NCBI GenBank assembly: GCA_024958715.1
Contig: JANWUS010000072.1
Span: 1-59,802, forward strand
Source of the DNA: Cyanobium sp. FGCU52
GTDB taxonomy: Bacteria > Cyanobacteriota > Cyanobacteriia > PCC-6307 > Cyanobiaceae
DNA: 59,802 nucleotides
Direction of reading: 5' to 3'
Positions within the stretch are counted from its first letter, which is position 1. Each line of letters begins with the position of its first letter. Below, one piece after another: positions 22,990 through 32,183 of the stretch. The position numbers were made by a program, and so were the translations under genes. The notes below the pieces were generated by a model. It saw nothing but the letters and a program-made list of their open reading frames with translations, searched no databases and was not told the origin of the DNA.

Positions 22990-23823
22990 TCAGGTGTTGA
23001 AGCGGTCGCGGACGGCACACACGGCGTCGGCGGCCGGATCCCAACCGAAGGCGCGGATCAGCTGGGCACGGCCCTGGTCGCGCAGGGTGCGCAGATCGTC
23101 CTCGGGGCGGTTGTCGCCGGTGATCACCGGCATCCCCGTGATGATCCAGCCGCGGGTGCCGATCAGGATGTGGGCGATCGCCATGCTGCGGCCGAGGTGG
23201 GCCGGGCTGGTGACGATGGTGAGGCGGCCAGGGTTGCGCCGCTGCCGCAGCCAGCGCTCCAGGGCGGCGAGCTGTCCCACGGTGTCGCAGCCGGTGGTGA
23301 GGGCCACCATCCCCCGTTCATCGCTGGGCCAGCGCTTCTGGGTGATCAGGTACTCCCGGTTTTCCGCCTGGCTGGAGCTGCGGCCCTGCAGCACCAGCAG
23401 GGAGCCCGGGCGCTCGCGCCAGAGGGCGATGGCGCCGATGGCGCGCTGGGGATCCTCCACGAAGGTGGTGATCACTTCCTCGGCGCTGCGGGGTGCGCTG
23501 TTGGGCAGCCCCGGCATGGTGCTGATCCAGGGCCAGAACCACCACGCCGTGAGCAGGGCCCCCGCCGCCGGAACCGCAAGCCAGCGGCGGCAGACCTGGC
23601 CGAGGCTGGCGGCGAGCTCGAGCGGGGGGCGGATCAGCGAACGGAAGAGACGAGAACGGCGCCGGCGGCGGCGGCGCACCTTGACCCTCACGACATCTCC
23701 GTGGTGGTGATGGTGAGGGGGGCCAGACGCAGGATGGTCGGGAAGGCGATCTCGGAACCGGTTGAGGTCGGGATTGGATCCAGGATTGGATGAGGGGGTG
23801 GATTCGCCAGGTCCCTCCGCCAT
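22990..23823 (-). CDS. DUF218 (YdcF/SanA-like) membrane-anchored protein
   Basis: The 277-residue protein has a polar N terminus with five His and a long Arg run (VKVRRRRRRRSR), then one TM helix near 80-100 (WLAVPAAGALLTAWWFWPW). The outer domain shows LLVLQGRSSSQAENREYL, TTGCDTVGQL and LTIVTSPAHLGRSMAIA, which match the DUF218 pattern (sEA, nT, VTs.H..R). Some members act in envelope permeability or vancomycin sensitivity; the substrate is unknown. It lies 79 bp upstream of hoxE on the same strand and might share transcription. Confidence 0.65.
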   Translation of the reverse strand: MAEGPGESTPSSNPGSNPDLNRFRDRLPDHPASGPPHHHHHGDVVRVKVRRRRRRRSRLFRSLIRPPLELAASLGQVCRRWLAVPAAGALLTAWWFWPWISTMPGLPNSAPRSAEEVITTFVEDPQRAIGAIALWRERPGSLLVLQGRSSSQAENREYLITQKRWPSDERGMVALTTGCDTVGQLAALERWLRQRRNPGRLTIVTSPAHLGRSMAIAHILIGTRGWIITGMPVITGDNRPEDDLRTLRDQGRAQLIRAFGWDPAADAVCAVRDRFNT

Positions 23824-23875
23824 CGCAAACCCACCAGAGAGTGGTGTGTAGATTAGCCTGATGGCTACGGATTAC

Positions 23876-24322
23876 TCAGCGGTTGAGCTTCTCCATCCGC
23901 CAGGTCACGAACGTTCCCAGCGGACTCCAGAGCAGATAGGGGATCAGCAGCAGGGCGGCCAGCGGCGACTGCGGTGCCACAGCGATCGCCAGGGCGACGC
24001 CCACGATCCATCCCGCCAGCCCCACCAGCGTGCCGCTGCGCAGCGAGCGGGTGCGGCAGATCAGCCAGGTGTAGCTCTGCACCAGCACCAGCACCAGCAG
24101 GTAGCCGGCCATCCGATCCCAGCGGCTGCCGGCGTTCCAGGCCAGCAGCGCTGAGGCGTAGAAGCAGGCGTAGATCAGCAGCCAGATCAGCGGGATCAGT
24201 CGCTCGAACGTGAGCCAGGACGGCCGGCGCAGGCGGTTGAACCAGGCGAAGTCATCACGCCCGGGACTCAGCAGCGCGACCACCGCCACCATCACCAGCA
24301 GGATCAGCAGGGCAGCCAGCAA
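23876..24322 (-). CDS. TspO/MBR-like membrane protein
   Basis: The 138-148 residue protein has five hydrophobic segments and the TspO-like line WFNRLRRPSWLTFERLIPLIW, then IYACFYASALLAWN. TspO proteins bind porphyrins or tetrapyrroles in the membrane. The start is uncertain: TTG 24322 keeps the whole first helix (LLAALLILLVMVAVVALL), while ATG 24292 cuts it. Several aromatic residues usual in TspO are replaced, so it may be a distant relative. It is divergent from the desaturase gene. Confidence 0.6.
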   Translation of the reverse strand: MLAALLILLVMVAVVALLSPGRDDFAWFNRLRRPSWLTFERLIPLIWLLIYACFYASALLAWNAGSRWDRMAGYLLVLVLVQSYTWLICRTRSLRSGTLVGLAGWIVGVALAIAVAPQSPLAALLLIPYLLWSPLGTFVTWRMEKLNR

Positions 24323-24422
24323 GGTTCGATCGACGGCATCCCTCCAGCCTGGCGAGGACGGGGCCCGAGCGCAGCCGAAGCCGGCCGCTCCTAGGGTCGT
24401 GGCACTCCGTAGGGCCCATGCC

Positions 24423-25586
24423 TTGACCGATGGGCCCTGCTCGCGTGCCGTCCTCGACCTGCCACGCCCCCAGATCGCGACAGCGTTGGTGCGGGCTGAT
24501 TTCGATCTGCGGCCCTTCACCGATCGCTCCAACCTGCGGGGCGCCTGGCAGGTGCTCAACACCCTCGTCCCCCTCGCGCTGCTGTGGGGACTGGCGGTCT
24601 GGGCCCTGAGCCATGGGTCCTGGCTGCTGATCCCACTGATGGCGCTGCAGGTGCTGTTCCTGGCCCGCAGCTTCTCGCTGATGCACGACTGCGGCCACGA
24701 CACCCTGTTCCGCCATCGCACGGCGAACCGGTGGGTGGGATTCCTGCTGGGCGTGGTGGCCGGCATCCCCCAGCTGCCGTGGGCGCAGGGCCACGCCTTT
24801 CACCATCGCCACAACGGCGACTGGGAGAAATACCAGGGGCCTTCGGCGCTGGTGAGCACCGAGGCCTTCGATCGGCAGACTCCGGCGCAGCAGCGGCGCT
24901 ATCGAGGCTTGCGCCATCCGCTGATGCTGCTGCCGGGCGGCTTCTTCTATCTGGTGCTCAAGCCCCGCCTGGCCCTGTTGCTGGGAGTGAAGGATCTGGT
25001 GCCTGAGCTGATTCAGGCGCTGCAGCACACGCCGCAGGCGGATCTGTTCGCGCTCGTGGCCAGCCATCGCAGCCGCCACTGGCACAGTCCGAGGGAGGGG
25101 CGGGATCTGCTGCTCAACAACATCGCCGTGCTCGCCGCGTGGTGGGCGATGACCTCCCTGCTCGGCGCCGGTGCCTTCTGGACGATCTACGCCCCGGTGA
25201 TGGCCTGTGCGGCGGCGATCGTGATCTGCATCTTCTTCGTGCAGCACAACTTCCCCCACTCCTACGCGCACCGCACCGAGGGCTGGAACGGCATGACCGG
25301 GGTGCTGGAGGGAACGAGCAATCTGGAGCTGCCGGCGCTGCTGAACTGGTTCTCGGCCGACATCGGCTGCCACGCGATCCACCACCTCTGCGCCGCGATC
25401 CCCAACTACCGCCTGCGGGCCTGCGAGCAGCGCAACGCCGCCCTGCTCACGGGCGTCACCCGGCTGTCGCTGCGCGACATCCCGGGCTGCTTCGGCTACA
25501 TCCTCTGGGATCCCCAGGCCGGCCGGCTCACCACGATCGACAGTCACCGGGCGGGGCTGGAATCCCATAGCCACGCCGAGGCTTGA
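24423..25586 (+). CDS. membrane fatty acid desaturase (DesA-like)
   Basis: The product of about 365-387 residues has the three His boxes of acyl-lipid desaturases: HDCGHD, HAFHHRHN and HAIHH. It also has paired TM helices (WGLAVWALSHGSWLLIPLMAL, MACAAAIVICIFFVQHNFPH). It would introduce a double bond into membrane lipid acyl chains; regioselectivity cannot be read. No ATG lies before FDLRPFTDRSN, so TTG 24423 or GTG 24489 must start it; I give the longer. Its promoter would lie in the 100-bp gap to tspO. Confidence 0.85.
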   Translation: MTDGPCSRAVLDLPRPQIATALVRADFDLRPFTDRSNLRGAWQVLNTLVPLALLWGLAVWALSHGSWLLIPLMALQVLFLARSFSLMHDCGHDTLFRHRTANRWVGFLLGVVAGIPQLPWAQGHAFHHRHNGDWEKYQGPSALVSTEAFDRQTPAQQRRYRGLRHPLMLLPGGFFYLVLKPRLALLLGVKDLVPELIQALQHTPQADLFALVASHRSRHWHSPREGRDLLLNNIAVLAAWWAMTSLLGAGAFWTIYAPVMACAAAIVICIFFVQHNFPHSYAHRTEGWNGMTGVLEGTSNLELPALLNWFSADIGCHAIHHLCAAIPNYRLRACEQRNAALLTGVTRLSLRDIPGCFGYILWDPQAGRLTTIDSHRAGLESHSHAEA

Positions 25587-25839
25587 GTCTTCTCCTACGG
25601 GAGAGTGCAAGATGGCGACGTCCTCACCCTGGTGGTGAACGCCTCAAGACTAGGGCCGCTGATCAGCAGCCACCGGCCAAGGCCTCAGGATCCGCTCCAT
25701 TGATGCCGCCTGCTTGAGAGCCTGGATCTTGCATCAGATACGCAGCATCATTCAGGCCGGAACTTCACCAACTAATGATTACTTGATCGGAATGGCGAAA
25801 ACAATCCAACCGGATTGAGTTCAGCCGGAATCGCTTGCG

Positions 25840-25941
25840 ATGAAGTCTGTCCAGACCTCTGAGATCCATGCCCTCAAGGAGCGCCTCAGTGGACAGCTGC
25901 TGTTGCCGGAGGAGGAGGGCTATGAGGCGAGCCGCCCAGTG
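25840..25941 (+). pseudogene. N-terminal stub of an FAD-linked oxidoreductase
   Basis: An ATG starts a frame whose first 34 residues (ALKERLSGQLLLPEEEGY and EASRPV) match the start of BBE/FAD-linked oxidoreductases, where the flavin domain would follow. Homology stops at RPV and the frame then runs antisense through the neighbouring gene. Only the first ~7% of the gene remains. The 253 bp between the desaturase and this stub hold nothing recognisable. Confidence 0.55.
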
Positions 25942-25944
25942 CCC

Positions 25945-26328
25945 TCAGGCAGGTCGCTCGGGCTTGCGCTTTTTTCCCTTGGCCTCCGCACGCACGCGCC
26001 ACCAGAGGGCGGTGCCCTCCTTGCGGCGCTCCAGGGTGAACCCGGGCCTGGGCCGGTGGCCCGTGCTCCAGCCGCGGACGGTGCCGGGGGCCATCCCGAG
26101 CAACTGCGCTAGCTCCGGGGTGCTCAACCAGGCCCCGAGCGCGGCGGCCTCAGCCAGGCCCCTGGCCACGGCCAGCGGATCCGTGGGAGCCTGCGGCGGC
26201 ACGAGGGTGGCGGCGAACTGGGCCAGGGCCGCAAAAGCATCCCGGCCCCGCGGGGACGCATCGATCGCGTCAACCGGAGCCCTCACGGACAGGCCGCCGG
26301 CCTCCTCGTTCGCATCGGACGTGGCCAT
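25945..26328 (-). CDS. small putative helix-turn-helix protein
   Basis: The product of about 127 residues has an Ala-rich N-terminal half and a C-terminal segment LSTPELAQLLGMAPGTVRGW that reads as a helix-turn-helix. A basic tail follows (KGKKRKPERP). The order is compatible with an Xre/MerR-like DNA-binding protein; no target is known. The start may also be 26343. It begins 12-27 bp after the stop of the RCK-domain gene on the same strand, so the two could be co-transcribed. Confidence 0.5.
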   Translation of the reverse strand: MATSDANEEAGGLSVRAPVDAIDASPRGRDAFAALAQFAATLVPPQAPTDPLAVARGLAEAAALGAWLSTPELAQLLGMAPGTVRGWSTGHRPRPGFTLERRKEGTALWWRVRAEAKGKKRKPERPA

Positions 26329-26354
26329 CACGCTGGGTTGCACCGCTGCCGAGG

Positions 26355-28283
26355 CTATGGCGCTGGGGTGTCCACAGGGGCTGTGGTGTTAACGGGTTGC
26401 AGTCGGGCGCGGATGGCCTGGTGCTGCAGATCCCGCACGAGCAGGGCACCGCAATCGGGATCGACCGGCAGCCGCAGGCAGGGGGCCCCCTTGACCAGGG
26501 TCGCCGCCTCCGCCGGGGTCAGACCCAGCTGGCGGGCCAGGATCTGCTGCAGGGTGAAGGCCAGTTCCTGAGCCCGCCGTTCCGGCAGCTCGAAGATAAT
26601 CACCCAGCATGGGGGCCTGATCCTGCCCTGCTCCACCCGCCGGAGAGCCGGCAGGCTGGCGAGCACCACCAACTGATCCCCCTCCCACACCACCGTGCCG
26701 GGCGAGGGCATCGCCCGGGGGCGGGGATCCTTGTGGCGCACCAGTGAGAGCACCGTGAGCCCGTAGCCGTGATCCAGGCGCGACACGGTGCGCCCCACCA
26801 GCGTGTCGCCGGCACTCACCCGGTAGCGCACCTGCAGCAGGTTCTCGCCCTGAAGCCGCCAGACGCCCTCCACCCGCTCACCGAAGGCCGTGGCCACCGC
26901 CACGTCGGCGCCGAGTTCGATCGGGGAGATCAGGCCGGCTCCCCCCAGCAGATCCCCCAGTCCCTCGGCGGTCCCCTCGCTGCGGGCCAGCAGGGCGAAG
27001 CGGGCATCGGGCCAGAGCTTCTGCAGCTGCAGGGTGTCCTGCAGATCGCTCAGCAGCTGGCCCGAGAGCAGGGCCACCGCCCGCACACGGCACCCCCTGA
27101 GCAGCGCCTCCGCCCGTTCCACGGAGGTGACGAACAGGGAATGGGCGTCACTCCTCTGCTGGCTGTCGTCGGGCTCCACCCGCACCACCGCCTGACGCTC
27201 GCGGCGCAGCATCGCCGCCACCTGGGTGGCCAGGGGGCCGCCACCCACCAGCAGGATCGGCTGCGCCTGGCGGCGCAGCCGACGCGCCCGCCGCACCCCG
27301 AACCGCGCCATCAGCAGCTGATCGAGGATCAGGGCCACCAGCGCCGAACTCAGCAGGGTGCCCACCAGCGAGTAGAGCAGGGTCACCGTCACCAGAGCGG
27401 CATCGCCCTGATGGGGACCGCCCGCGGCACCCAGAACCACGTTGGTGGGATCCACATAGTCGCCCTTGAGCAGGGCCGCCGTCACGAAGAAGCCCTGAAC
27501 CCACCCTCCGCGGGCGGCGAAGAGGGGAATGCCGGCCAGGGCCATCGTGAGAACGGCAGCTACGAGCAGCAGCTGCAGGCGGCTATGGGTGTGGCACCAG
27601 AGGATCAGGCGCTGCAGCAGATCCCTCAGCCTTTGCCACAGGAGTCCCAGCAGCCGCACCACCGGGTGATCCGGAGCCGACGGGTTGCCCGGCTGGGGAG
27701 CGGAAAAGGTCCGCGGCATCACCACCAGGGAGTCCTCGCCGGCTTCAAGGCGCAGATGCCGCTGGAAGCGATGGTCCTCCAGGGGGCCGTCGCGCACCTC
27801 GAAGGCTTCGCCATTCACCTCGAAACGGGCCAGCTGGGGCCCTGGCCGCAAGGCCTGCACCAGCGCCCCGGCGCTGAGTTGGAGAGGATTGACCACCGCC
27901 ATTCCAGGCAGCCGCTGTTCCAGCAGCGATCCCAGCTGCTGGAGGTCACTGCCGGAGCGGATCACGATCTCCGCCGTGGGGTTCAGCAGCCGCACCTGCA
28001 GGGCCGCTTCGATGTTGCTGCCGCTGTCCGAACTCAGCAGCAGCACCGAGCGCGCGCGCTCTGTTCCCGCCTGCCGCAGCACATGGGGCCGGCGCATGTC
28101 CCCGAGAATGAGTTGCTGCTGCAGGGCCTCCTGCAGGCCGGGTGTGCGCCAGTCGGGGGTCCGGAGATCCAGCACCCGCAGGGCGACGTCGAAGGTGAGC
28201 AGGCGGGAGAGCACCGCCTGCCCGAAGGCGCCCAGGCCGCACACCAGGATCGTCGGTTCGTCGCCCTCCGGCCCAGCCGTCAT
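26355..28283 (-). CDS. membrane protein with two RCK/TrkA-N domains
   Basis: The 642-residue protein has an N-terminal Rossmann/TrkA-N domain (ILVCGLGAFGQAVLSRL). A membrane part holds about three helices (LLLVAAVLTMALAGIPLF; LLYSLVGTLLSSALVALIL). A second nucleotide-binding domain follows (ILLVGGGPLATQVAAML), then a TrkA-C-like domain (DTLVGRTVSRL). No TVGYGD selectivity filter is visible, so potassium-channel function is uncertain. The last ~70 residues (VIIFELPERRAQELAFTLQ, LGLTPAEAATLVKGAP) look like the L7/L12 C-terminal or ClpS fold. I prefer Met 28283, which starts next to the Rossmann motif. Confidence 0.7.
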   Translation of the reverse strand: MTAGPEGDEPTILVCGLGAFGQAVLSRLLTFDVALRVLDLRTPDWRTPGLQEALQQQLILGDMRRPHVLRQAGTERARSVLLLSSDSGSNIEAALQVRLLNPTAEIVIRSGSDLQQLGSLLEQRLPGMAVVNPLQLSAGALVQALRPGPQLARFEVNGEAFEVRDGPLEDHRFQRHLRLEAGEDSLVVMPRTFSAPQPGNPSAPDHPVVRLLGLLWQRLRDLLQRLILWCHTHSRLQLLLVAAVLTMALAGIPLFAARGGWVQGFFVTAALLKGDYVDPTNVVLGAAGGPHQGDAALVTVTLLYSLVGTLLSSALVALILDQLLMARFGVRRARRLRRQAQPILLVGGGPLATQVAAMLRRERQAVVRVEPDDSQQRSDAHSLFVTSVERAEALLRGCRVRAVALLSGQLLSDLQDTLQLQKLWPDARFALLARSEGTAEGLGDLLGGAGLISPIELGADVAVATAFGERVEGVWRLQGENLLQVRYRVSAGDTLVGRTVSRLDHGYGLTVLSLVRHKDPRPRAMPSPGTVVWEGDQLVVLASLPALRRVEQGRIRPPCWVIIFELPERRAQELAFTLQQILARQLGLTPAEAATLVKGAPCLRLPVDPDCGALLVRDLQHQAIRARLQPVNTTAPVDTPAP

Positions 28284-28307
28284 CGTTGGCCTGCGCGCAC
28301 CGGGCAC

Positions 28308-30500
28308 TCAGGCAGCGCCATGGCCGACAGGAGGTCCCAGCAGGGGCCCGCCCCGCTCCCGGCGGATCGCCACCACCCCCGGCCTGGGGATGCGGCCGGC
28401 TTCCCCGGAAGGCCAGTTGGAGCCAAGGGGCACCTGGCGCAGCTGCTCGAGCGGCTGGCCGTCGCGATCCCTGAGGGTGTAGGCCTGCACCTCCTCCTGC
28501 CCGCTGCGGTGGATGGCGTTGTCCTCGCCCGGATGCTGCACCGCCAGGAACAGGGTGGTCTCGCCGGGGTCGAAACAGGGGCCCGTGAGCTCGCACTCCA
28601 TCGGACCGGTGGCGAACAGCAGGGCCTCACCGGCCGCCGGGCCGGCGGCCGGGAACAGCCAGCAGCCGTTGGTGCCGAACACGTCGGCGCTGCCGTTCAC
28701 CGCCGCCCGGTCGGTGACCATCCAGACGTTGCCGCGGCGATCGATCGCCAGGTTGTCGGGATTGGCGAAGCCCATGCCCCCCTCCCAGGGGGTGCCGCCG
28801 GTGGCCACCATCCGCCAGCGGAACCCGCCGCCGGTCCGGGCCTGGGCCGCAGGGTCGTCCTGGAGGCGCATCACCCAGCCGTAGGGCCAGCGGCTCTGGC
28901 CCGCAGGCCCGCGGAAGATCGCCGGATCGGCCTGGCCGTCGCCATCGGAGCCGCCGGCGGTGAAGGTGATCAGCAGATCGCCCGTGCGCGGATCCAGGTC
29001 GGTGTCCTCCGGCCGGGCCGCCGGCGTGGCCCCCACCGCATTGGCGGCCAGGTGGGCGTCGATCAGGATCGCGCCGAGCTGTTCCTCGCCGCTGCCGGGG
29101 TAGAGATCCGCCAGGGTGCGGAAGCGCTGCCGGTAAGCCTGGAGCGCGGCGTCGCTGCGCAGCGGCTCGGCCCCGGCCTTGCCGCGATCGCTGTGGGGCA
29201 CCGCCATCACCGCCTCCAGTCCATGGCCGGCGAAATGCTCCGGCGACAGCGGCTCCACCGGCGTGCCCGGCTGCAGCGGGATCCAGCGGCCGCTGCCATC
29301 GGGCAGGAAGCGGGCCACCTCCAGCCGGCCGCGTTCCAGCAGCCGGGAGTTGGCGGGATCGCGGGGATCCCGCACCGGATCGGCGCTCACGAAGCGGTAG
29401 AGGTGGCCGCCGTGGCGATCGCAGCCCGAGTACACCACCAGCGGCTCGCCGGCGCGGGCCCGCACGGCCACCGCCTCATGGCGGAAGCGGCCCAGGGCCG
29501 TGTGCTTCACCGCCACCTGCTCCGGCCGGCGGGGATCGAGTTCCACCATCCAGCCGTACTTGTTGCCGGCCAGGCCGAAGGGATTGCCCAGCCCCTCCAG
29601 ACGGTCCCCGTCGAAGCGGAACGGACGCTCCGCCGGCGACGGTGAGCTGCCATCGGCGTAGACCGCCTCCACCACCTGGCTCTGGAAGTTCTCCTCGGCG
29701 GAGAGCACCGTGCCCCAGGGGGTCTGGCCGCCGGCGCAGTTGGCGAAGGTGCCGATCACCCGGTCGCCGAGGCCGTCGTCGTAGCCGAGGTGGCGGCGGC
29801 GGCGGAACACCGCGGCCGCGGGACCGGTGCTGCGCAGCTGGTCCTGGGGGTTCTGCCAGCCGCTGAGGCCGGTGATGCGCCGGTCGAAGCGGCCGGGGCG
29901 GTGCCGCCAGCTGCCATCGGCCGTCCGCGCGAGCTCGGCCACGCCGATGCCCAGCTGATCGAGGGCGGCGGTGGCCACCGCCAGCAGGGGCGCTCGAAGG
30001 GGATCGTCGCCCGCAAGGGCGAGTGCGTCGATGCGGCCGCCCCGCTCCGCCAGCTGCTGGCGCAGGGCGTCGAAGGGCAGCTCCCGGCCCATCACCGTGG
30101 CGTAGCCGGCGCACCAGGGGCGGGGGCTGATGTACTCGAAGTTCACCGTGAGCAGAGCACGCTCCCCCGCCAGGGGTGTGAAGGCGAGGTAGTCGTTGTT
30201 GAAGCCGAAGCGGCCGCCCGCCAGCGGATCGCCCCACTGCAGCACGAGGTCGGCGCGGAATCCCTCCGGCACCAGCAGCCGGTCCTCCAGGGCGACCCGT
30301 GCGTAGGCGCTTCTCTGCTCCGCGGCGCTCAGGCCGTCACTGGGGAGGGGGATGGGACCACGCAGGGGCGGGAAGGGCAGCCCCGGGGGCCGGGGGGTGG
30401 CACGGCCTGGGACGGCGGCTGGAGCGGCGGCACGGGCCGGACCCGCCGCGACGGCGGCACCGAGGCCCAGCAGCTGGATCAGGAGGGTGCGGCGGTTCAT
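28308..30500 (-). CDS. PhoX-type alkaline phosphatase (DUF839)
   Basis: The 730-residue secreted protein begins MNRRTLLIQLLGLGAAVAAG, a twin-arginine-like signal. The PhoX/DUF839 body shows FGFNNDYLAFTPL, NFEYISPRPWC, GTVLSAEENFQSQ, NKYGWMVELDPRRPEQ and FANPDNLAIDRRGNVWM. PhoX enzymes are Ca/Fe-dependent phosphomonoesterases that release phosphate outside the cytoplasmic membrane. Its start overlaps the stop of the phytase-like gene by 4 bp, so both belong to one transcript, likely for organic phosphorus use. Confidence 0.85.
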   Translation of the reverse strand: MNRRTLLIQLLGLGAAVAAGPARAAAPAAVPGRATPRPPGLPFPPLRGPIPLPSDGLSAAEQRSAYARVALEDRLLVPEGFRADLVLQWGDPLAGGRFGFNNDYLAFTPLAGERALLTVNFEYISPRPWCAGYATVMGRELPFDALRQQLAERGGRIDALALAGDDPLRAPLLAVATAALDQLGIGVAELARTADGSWRHRPGRFDRRITGLSGWQNPQDQLRSTGPAAAVFRRRRHLGYDDGLGDRVIGTFANCAGGQTPWGTVLSAEENFQSQVVEAVYADGSSPSPAERPFRFDGDRLEGLGNPFGLAGNKYGWMVELDPRRPEQVAVKHTALGRFRHEAVAVRARAGEPLVVYSGCDRHGGHLYRFVSADPVRDPRDPANSRLLERGRLEVARFLPDGSGRWIPLQPGTPVEPLSPEHFAGHGLEAVMAVPHSDRGKAGAEPLRSDAALQAYRQRFRTLADLYPGSGEEQLGAILIDAHLAANAVGATPAARPEDTDLDPRTGDLLITFTAGGSDGDGQADPAIFRGPAGQSRWPYGWVMRLQDDPAAQARTGGGFRWRMVATGGTPWEGGMGFANPDNLAIDRRGNVWMVTDRAAVNGSADVFGTNGCWLFPAAGPAAGEALLFATGPMECELTGPCFDPGETTLFLAVQHPGEDNAIHRSGQEEVQAYTLRDRDGQPLEQLRQVPLGSNWPSGEAGRIPRPGVVAIRRERGGPLLGPPVGHGAA

Positions 30501-31561
30501 GGGCGTTCGCGGCAGGCCGGGCGATCGGCGGTGAGCAGGGCCAGGCGGCTGGCCTGGAGGGGGCTGAGGTTGTCGTCGCTGACCAGCACCAGGCTGGAGC
30601 GACCATCCGGGAGCGGCGGGCCCTCCGCCAGAGCCTCCCAGTTGTCCGGCACCAGGCCGGCGGCGATCAGATCCCAGCTGGCCAGGGCCTTCGCCGGTTC
30701 CGCCGCCTCCGGGGTGGGCAGGGCATGGAGCTCCAGCCGGATCTCCCAGGTGGTGGGAGGAGTGAAGCGGCGCATCAGGGCCAGCAGCCGATCAGGCCCC
30801 GCCGCCAGCAGGTCGGTGAGACCCCAGTCCCCACCATCAGGCAGGGCCAGGCTGCCCTGGGCTTCCGGCCGGGGAGCGTCGCGGAGGGGATCCTGTCCCG
30901 GAGCCCAGTGCCAGCGCAGCAGCCTCACCCGATCGGGGGGATCCTGCAGCAGGGGCATCTCGGCAGCCATGAGCAGGCCCGGGGTTCCATCCGGCAGGGG
31001 CAGGGCGATCAGGGATTCGGGGCCACCATTGCTGGCCAGGCCCTGCCCCGGCGCCGGCTGCCAGTCCGGGGGAAGGGGCACCGCCTGCAGCAGGGAGCCG
31101 CGTTCGGGATCGAAGCGCAACAGCTGGGCCGGACGCTCCCGGCTGCGGCGTCCCTCGCTGGCCACCCAGGCCTGCCCCTGCCCCATCACCAGCCCCTCGC
31201 CATCCATCTCGCCGAGGCTGCCGCCAGGTCCTGGCCCCAGCTCCACCAGCCGCTCAAGGCGCACCGGGCCCGGGCCGCGCAGACCACGCCAGAGGCTGAG
31301 GGTGCCGCCGGGAAGATCGCTCAGCAGCCAGAAACGCTCGTCGCCGGCGCTGGTGCGGAGGGCGGAGAAGCCGCCGATGCGCCGCTGGTCGGCCGTGAAC
31401 TGGGTCAGCTCGGTCTGACGCACCACCTGCCAGCCGGCAGCCCCACAGGCGTTGGTGGGCAAAGGCAGTGACGCGGCCGCCGCTGCCGATGAAAAGGGAG
31501 CAGCCAGCAGCAGTGCGGCCGCCAGGACAACCTCCGGGATCGGACTGCAGAGGTTCTCCAT
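30497..31561 (-). CDS. secreted phytase-like esterase domain protein
   Basis: The 354-residue protein has a signal peptide (VVLAAALLLAAPFSSAAAAA) and the propeller-like 'esterase-like activity of phytase' pattern: RIGGFSALRTSAGDERFWLLSD, MDGEGLVM, SNGGPESLIALP and PDNWEALAEGPPL. Members are extracytoplasmic and may cleave phosphoesters. It overlaps the downstream phoX gene by 4 bp. The 183 bp upstream of its start hold no gene, and I could not confirm a Pho box there. Confidence 0.7.
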   Translation of the reverse strand: MENLCSPIPEVVLAAALLLAAPFSSAAAAASLPLPTNACGAAGWQVVRQTELTQFTADQRRIGGFSALRTSAGDERFWLLSDLPGGTLSLWRGLRGPGPVRLERLVELGPGPGGSLGEMDGEGLVMGQGQAWVASEGRRSRERPAQLLRFDPERGSLLQAVPLPPDWQPAPGQGLASNGGPESLIALPLPDGTPGLLMAAEMPLLQDPPDRVRLLRWHWAPGQDPLRDAPRPEAQGSLALPDGGDWGLTDLLAAGPDRLLALMRRFTPPTTWEIRLELHALPTPEAAEPAKALASWDLIAAGLVPDNWEALAEGPPLPDGRSSLVLVSDDNLSPLQASRLALLTADRPACRERP

Positions 31562-31744
31562 GGCTGCGGATTGTTCCGCCGGGCAGCGTCAGTCACCGCA
31601 TCGTGCAACACGCAGCGATGTCGGCCAGGCAACACGGGAGCGAGCGTTTCTTAACCATCGGGGTCAACGCCATGGCCACCTTGCGGGGGTGCGTTGCGGG
31701 GTGGGCGCAGGTCCCACGCCCCCAGCCTTTTGGGAACTCAAGCC

Positions 31745-32164
31745 ATGCATGCCACGACCCTCTCGATGAACGCCACGGAAGCCTTCGCCGCCATTCCGCT
31801 GGCCGCCGTCTGCTGCGATCAGACCTTCGGCAAGGAGGAAGCCCGGGTGATCCGTGAGCAGCTGCTGGAGCGCTCCAGCTACCGGGCCATGGAGCCCTAT
31901 GCCTTCGGGATGCTGATCTCCGGCCTGCTGAAGCGCTTCCGGGAGGAGTCGTGGCAGGGCCTGATCGCCGCCGCCGCCCCCCAGCTGAACCGGGAGCAGC
32001 AGGAGACGGCCTTCGCCCTGGCCTGCCAGCTGATCCACTGCGACCGTCAGGTGGCTGCCGCCGAACGGGAGTTTCTGATTGCCCTCGCCGACCAGCTGGC
32101 GCTTGCCCCGGAGCGGGCGCGGCAGATCCTCGACGTGTGCGAACTGTTGAACCGGGATTTCTAG
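31745..32164 (+). CDS. TerB-like tellurite resistance domain protein
   Basis: The 139-residue helical protein resembles the TerB/DjlA-N fold: NATEAFAAIPLAAVCCDQTF, then LACQLIHCDRQVAAAEREFL and LALAPERARQILDV. In TerB, such acidic pairs bind metal. Its role here is unknown. The start at ATG 31745 is followed by a second Met eight codons later. It stands alone, divergent from the phytase-like gene and converging with the vapC-like gene after 19 bp. Confidence 0.6.
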   Translation: MHATTLSMNATEAFAAIPLAAVCCDQTFGKEEARVIREQLLERSSYRAMEPYAFGMLISGLLKRFREESWQGLIAAAAPQLNREQQETAFALACQLIHCDRQVAAAEREFLIALADQLALAPERARQILDVCELLNRDF

Positions 32165-32183
32165 GGGGTCGATGCAGCACGCA

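Noticed and set aside
26769..29645. Plus-strand open frame of about 958 codons
   Set aside because: It lies opposite the RCK-domain and phoX genes, spans their junction and shows only shadow composition.
31640..31680. CTTAACCATCGGGGTCAAC as a possible Pho box upstream of the phytase-like gene
   Set aside because: The two half-sites are 13 bp apart instead of the 11-bp repeat expected for PhoB, and the third repeat is missing.
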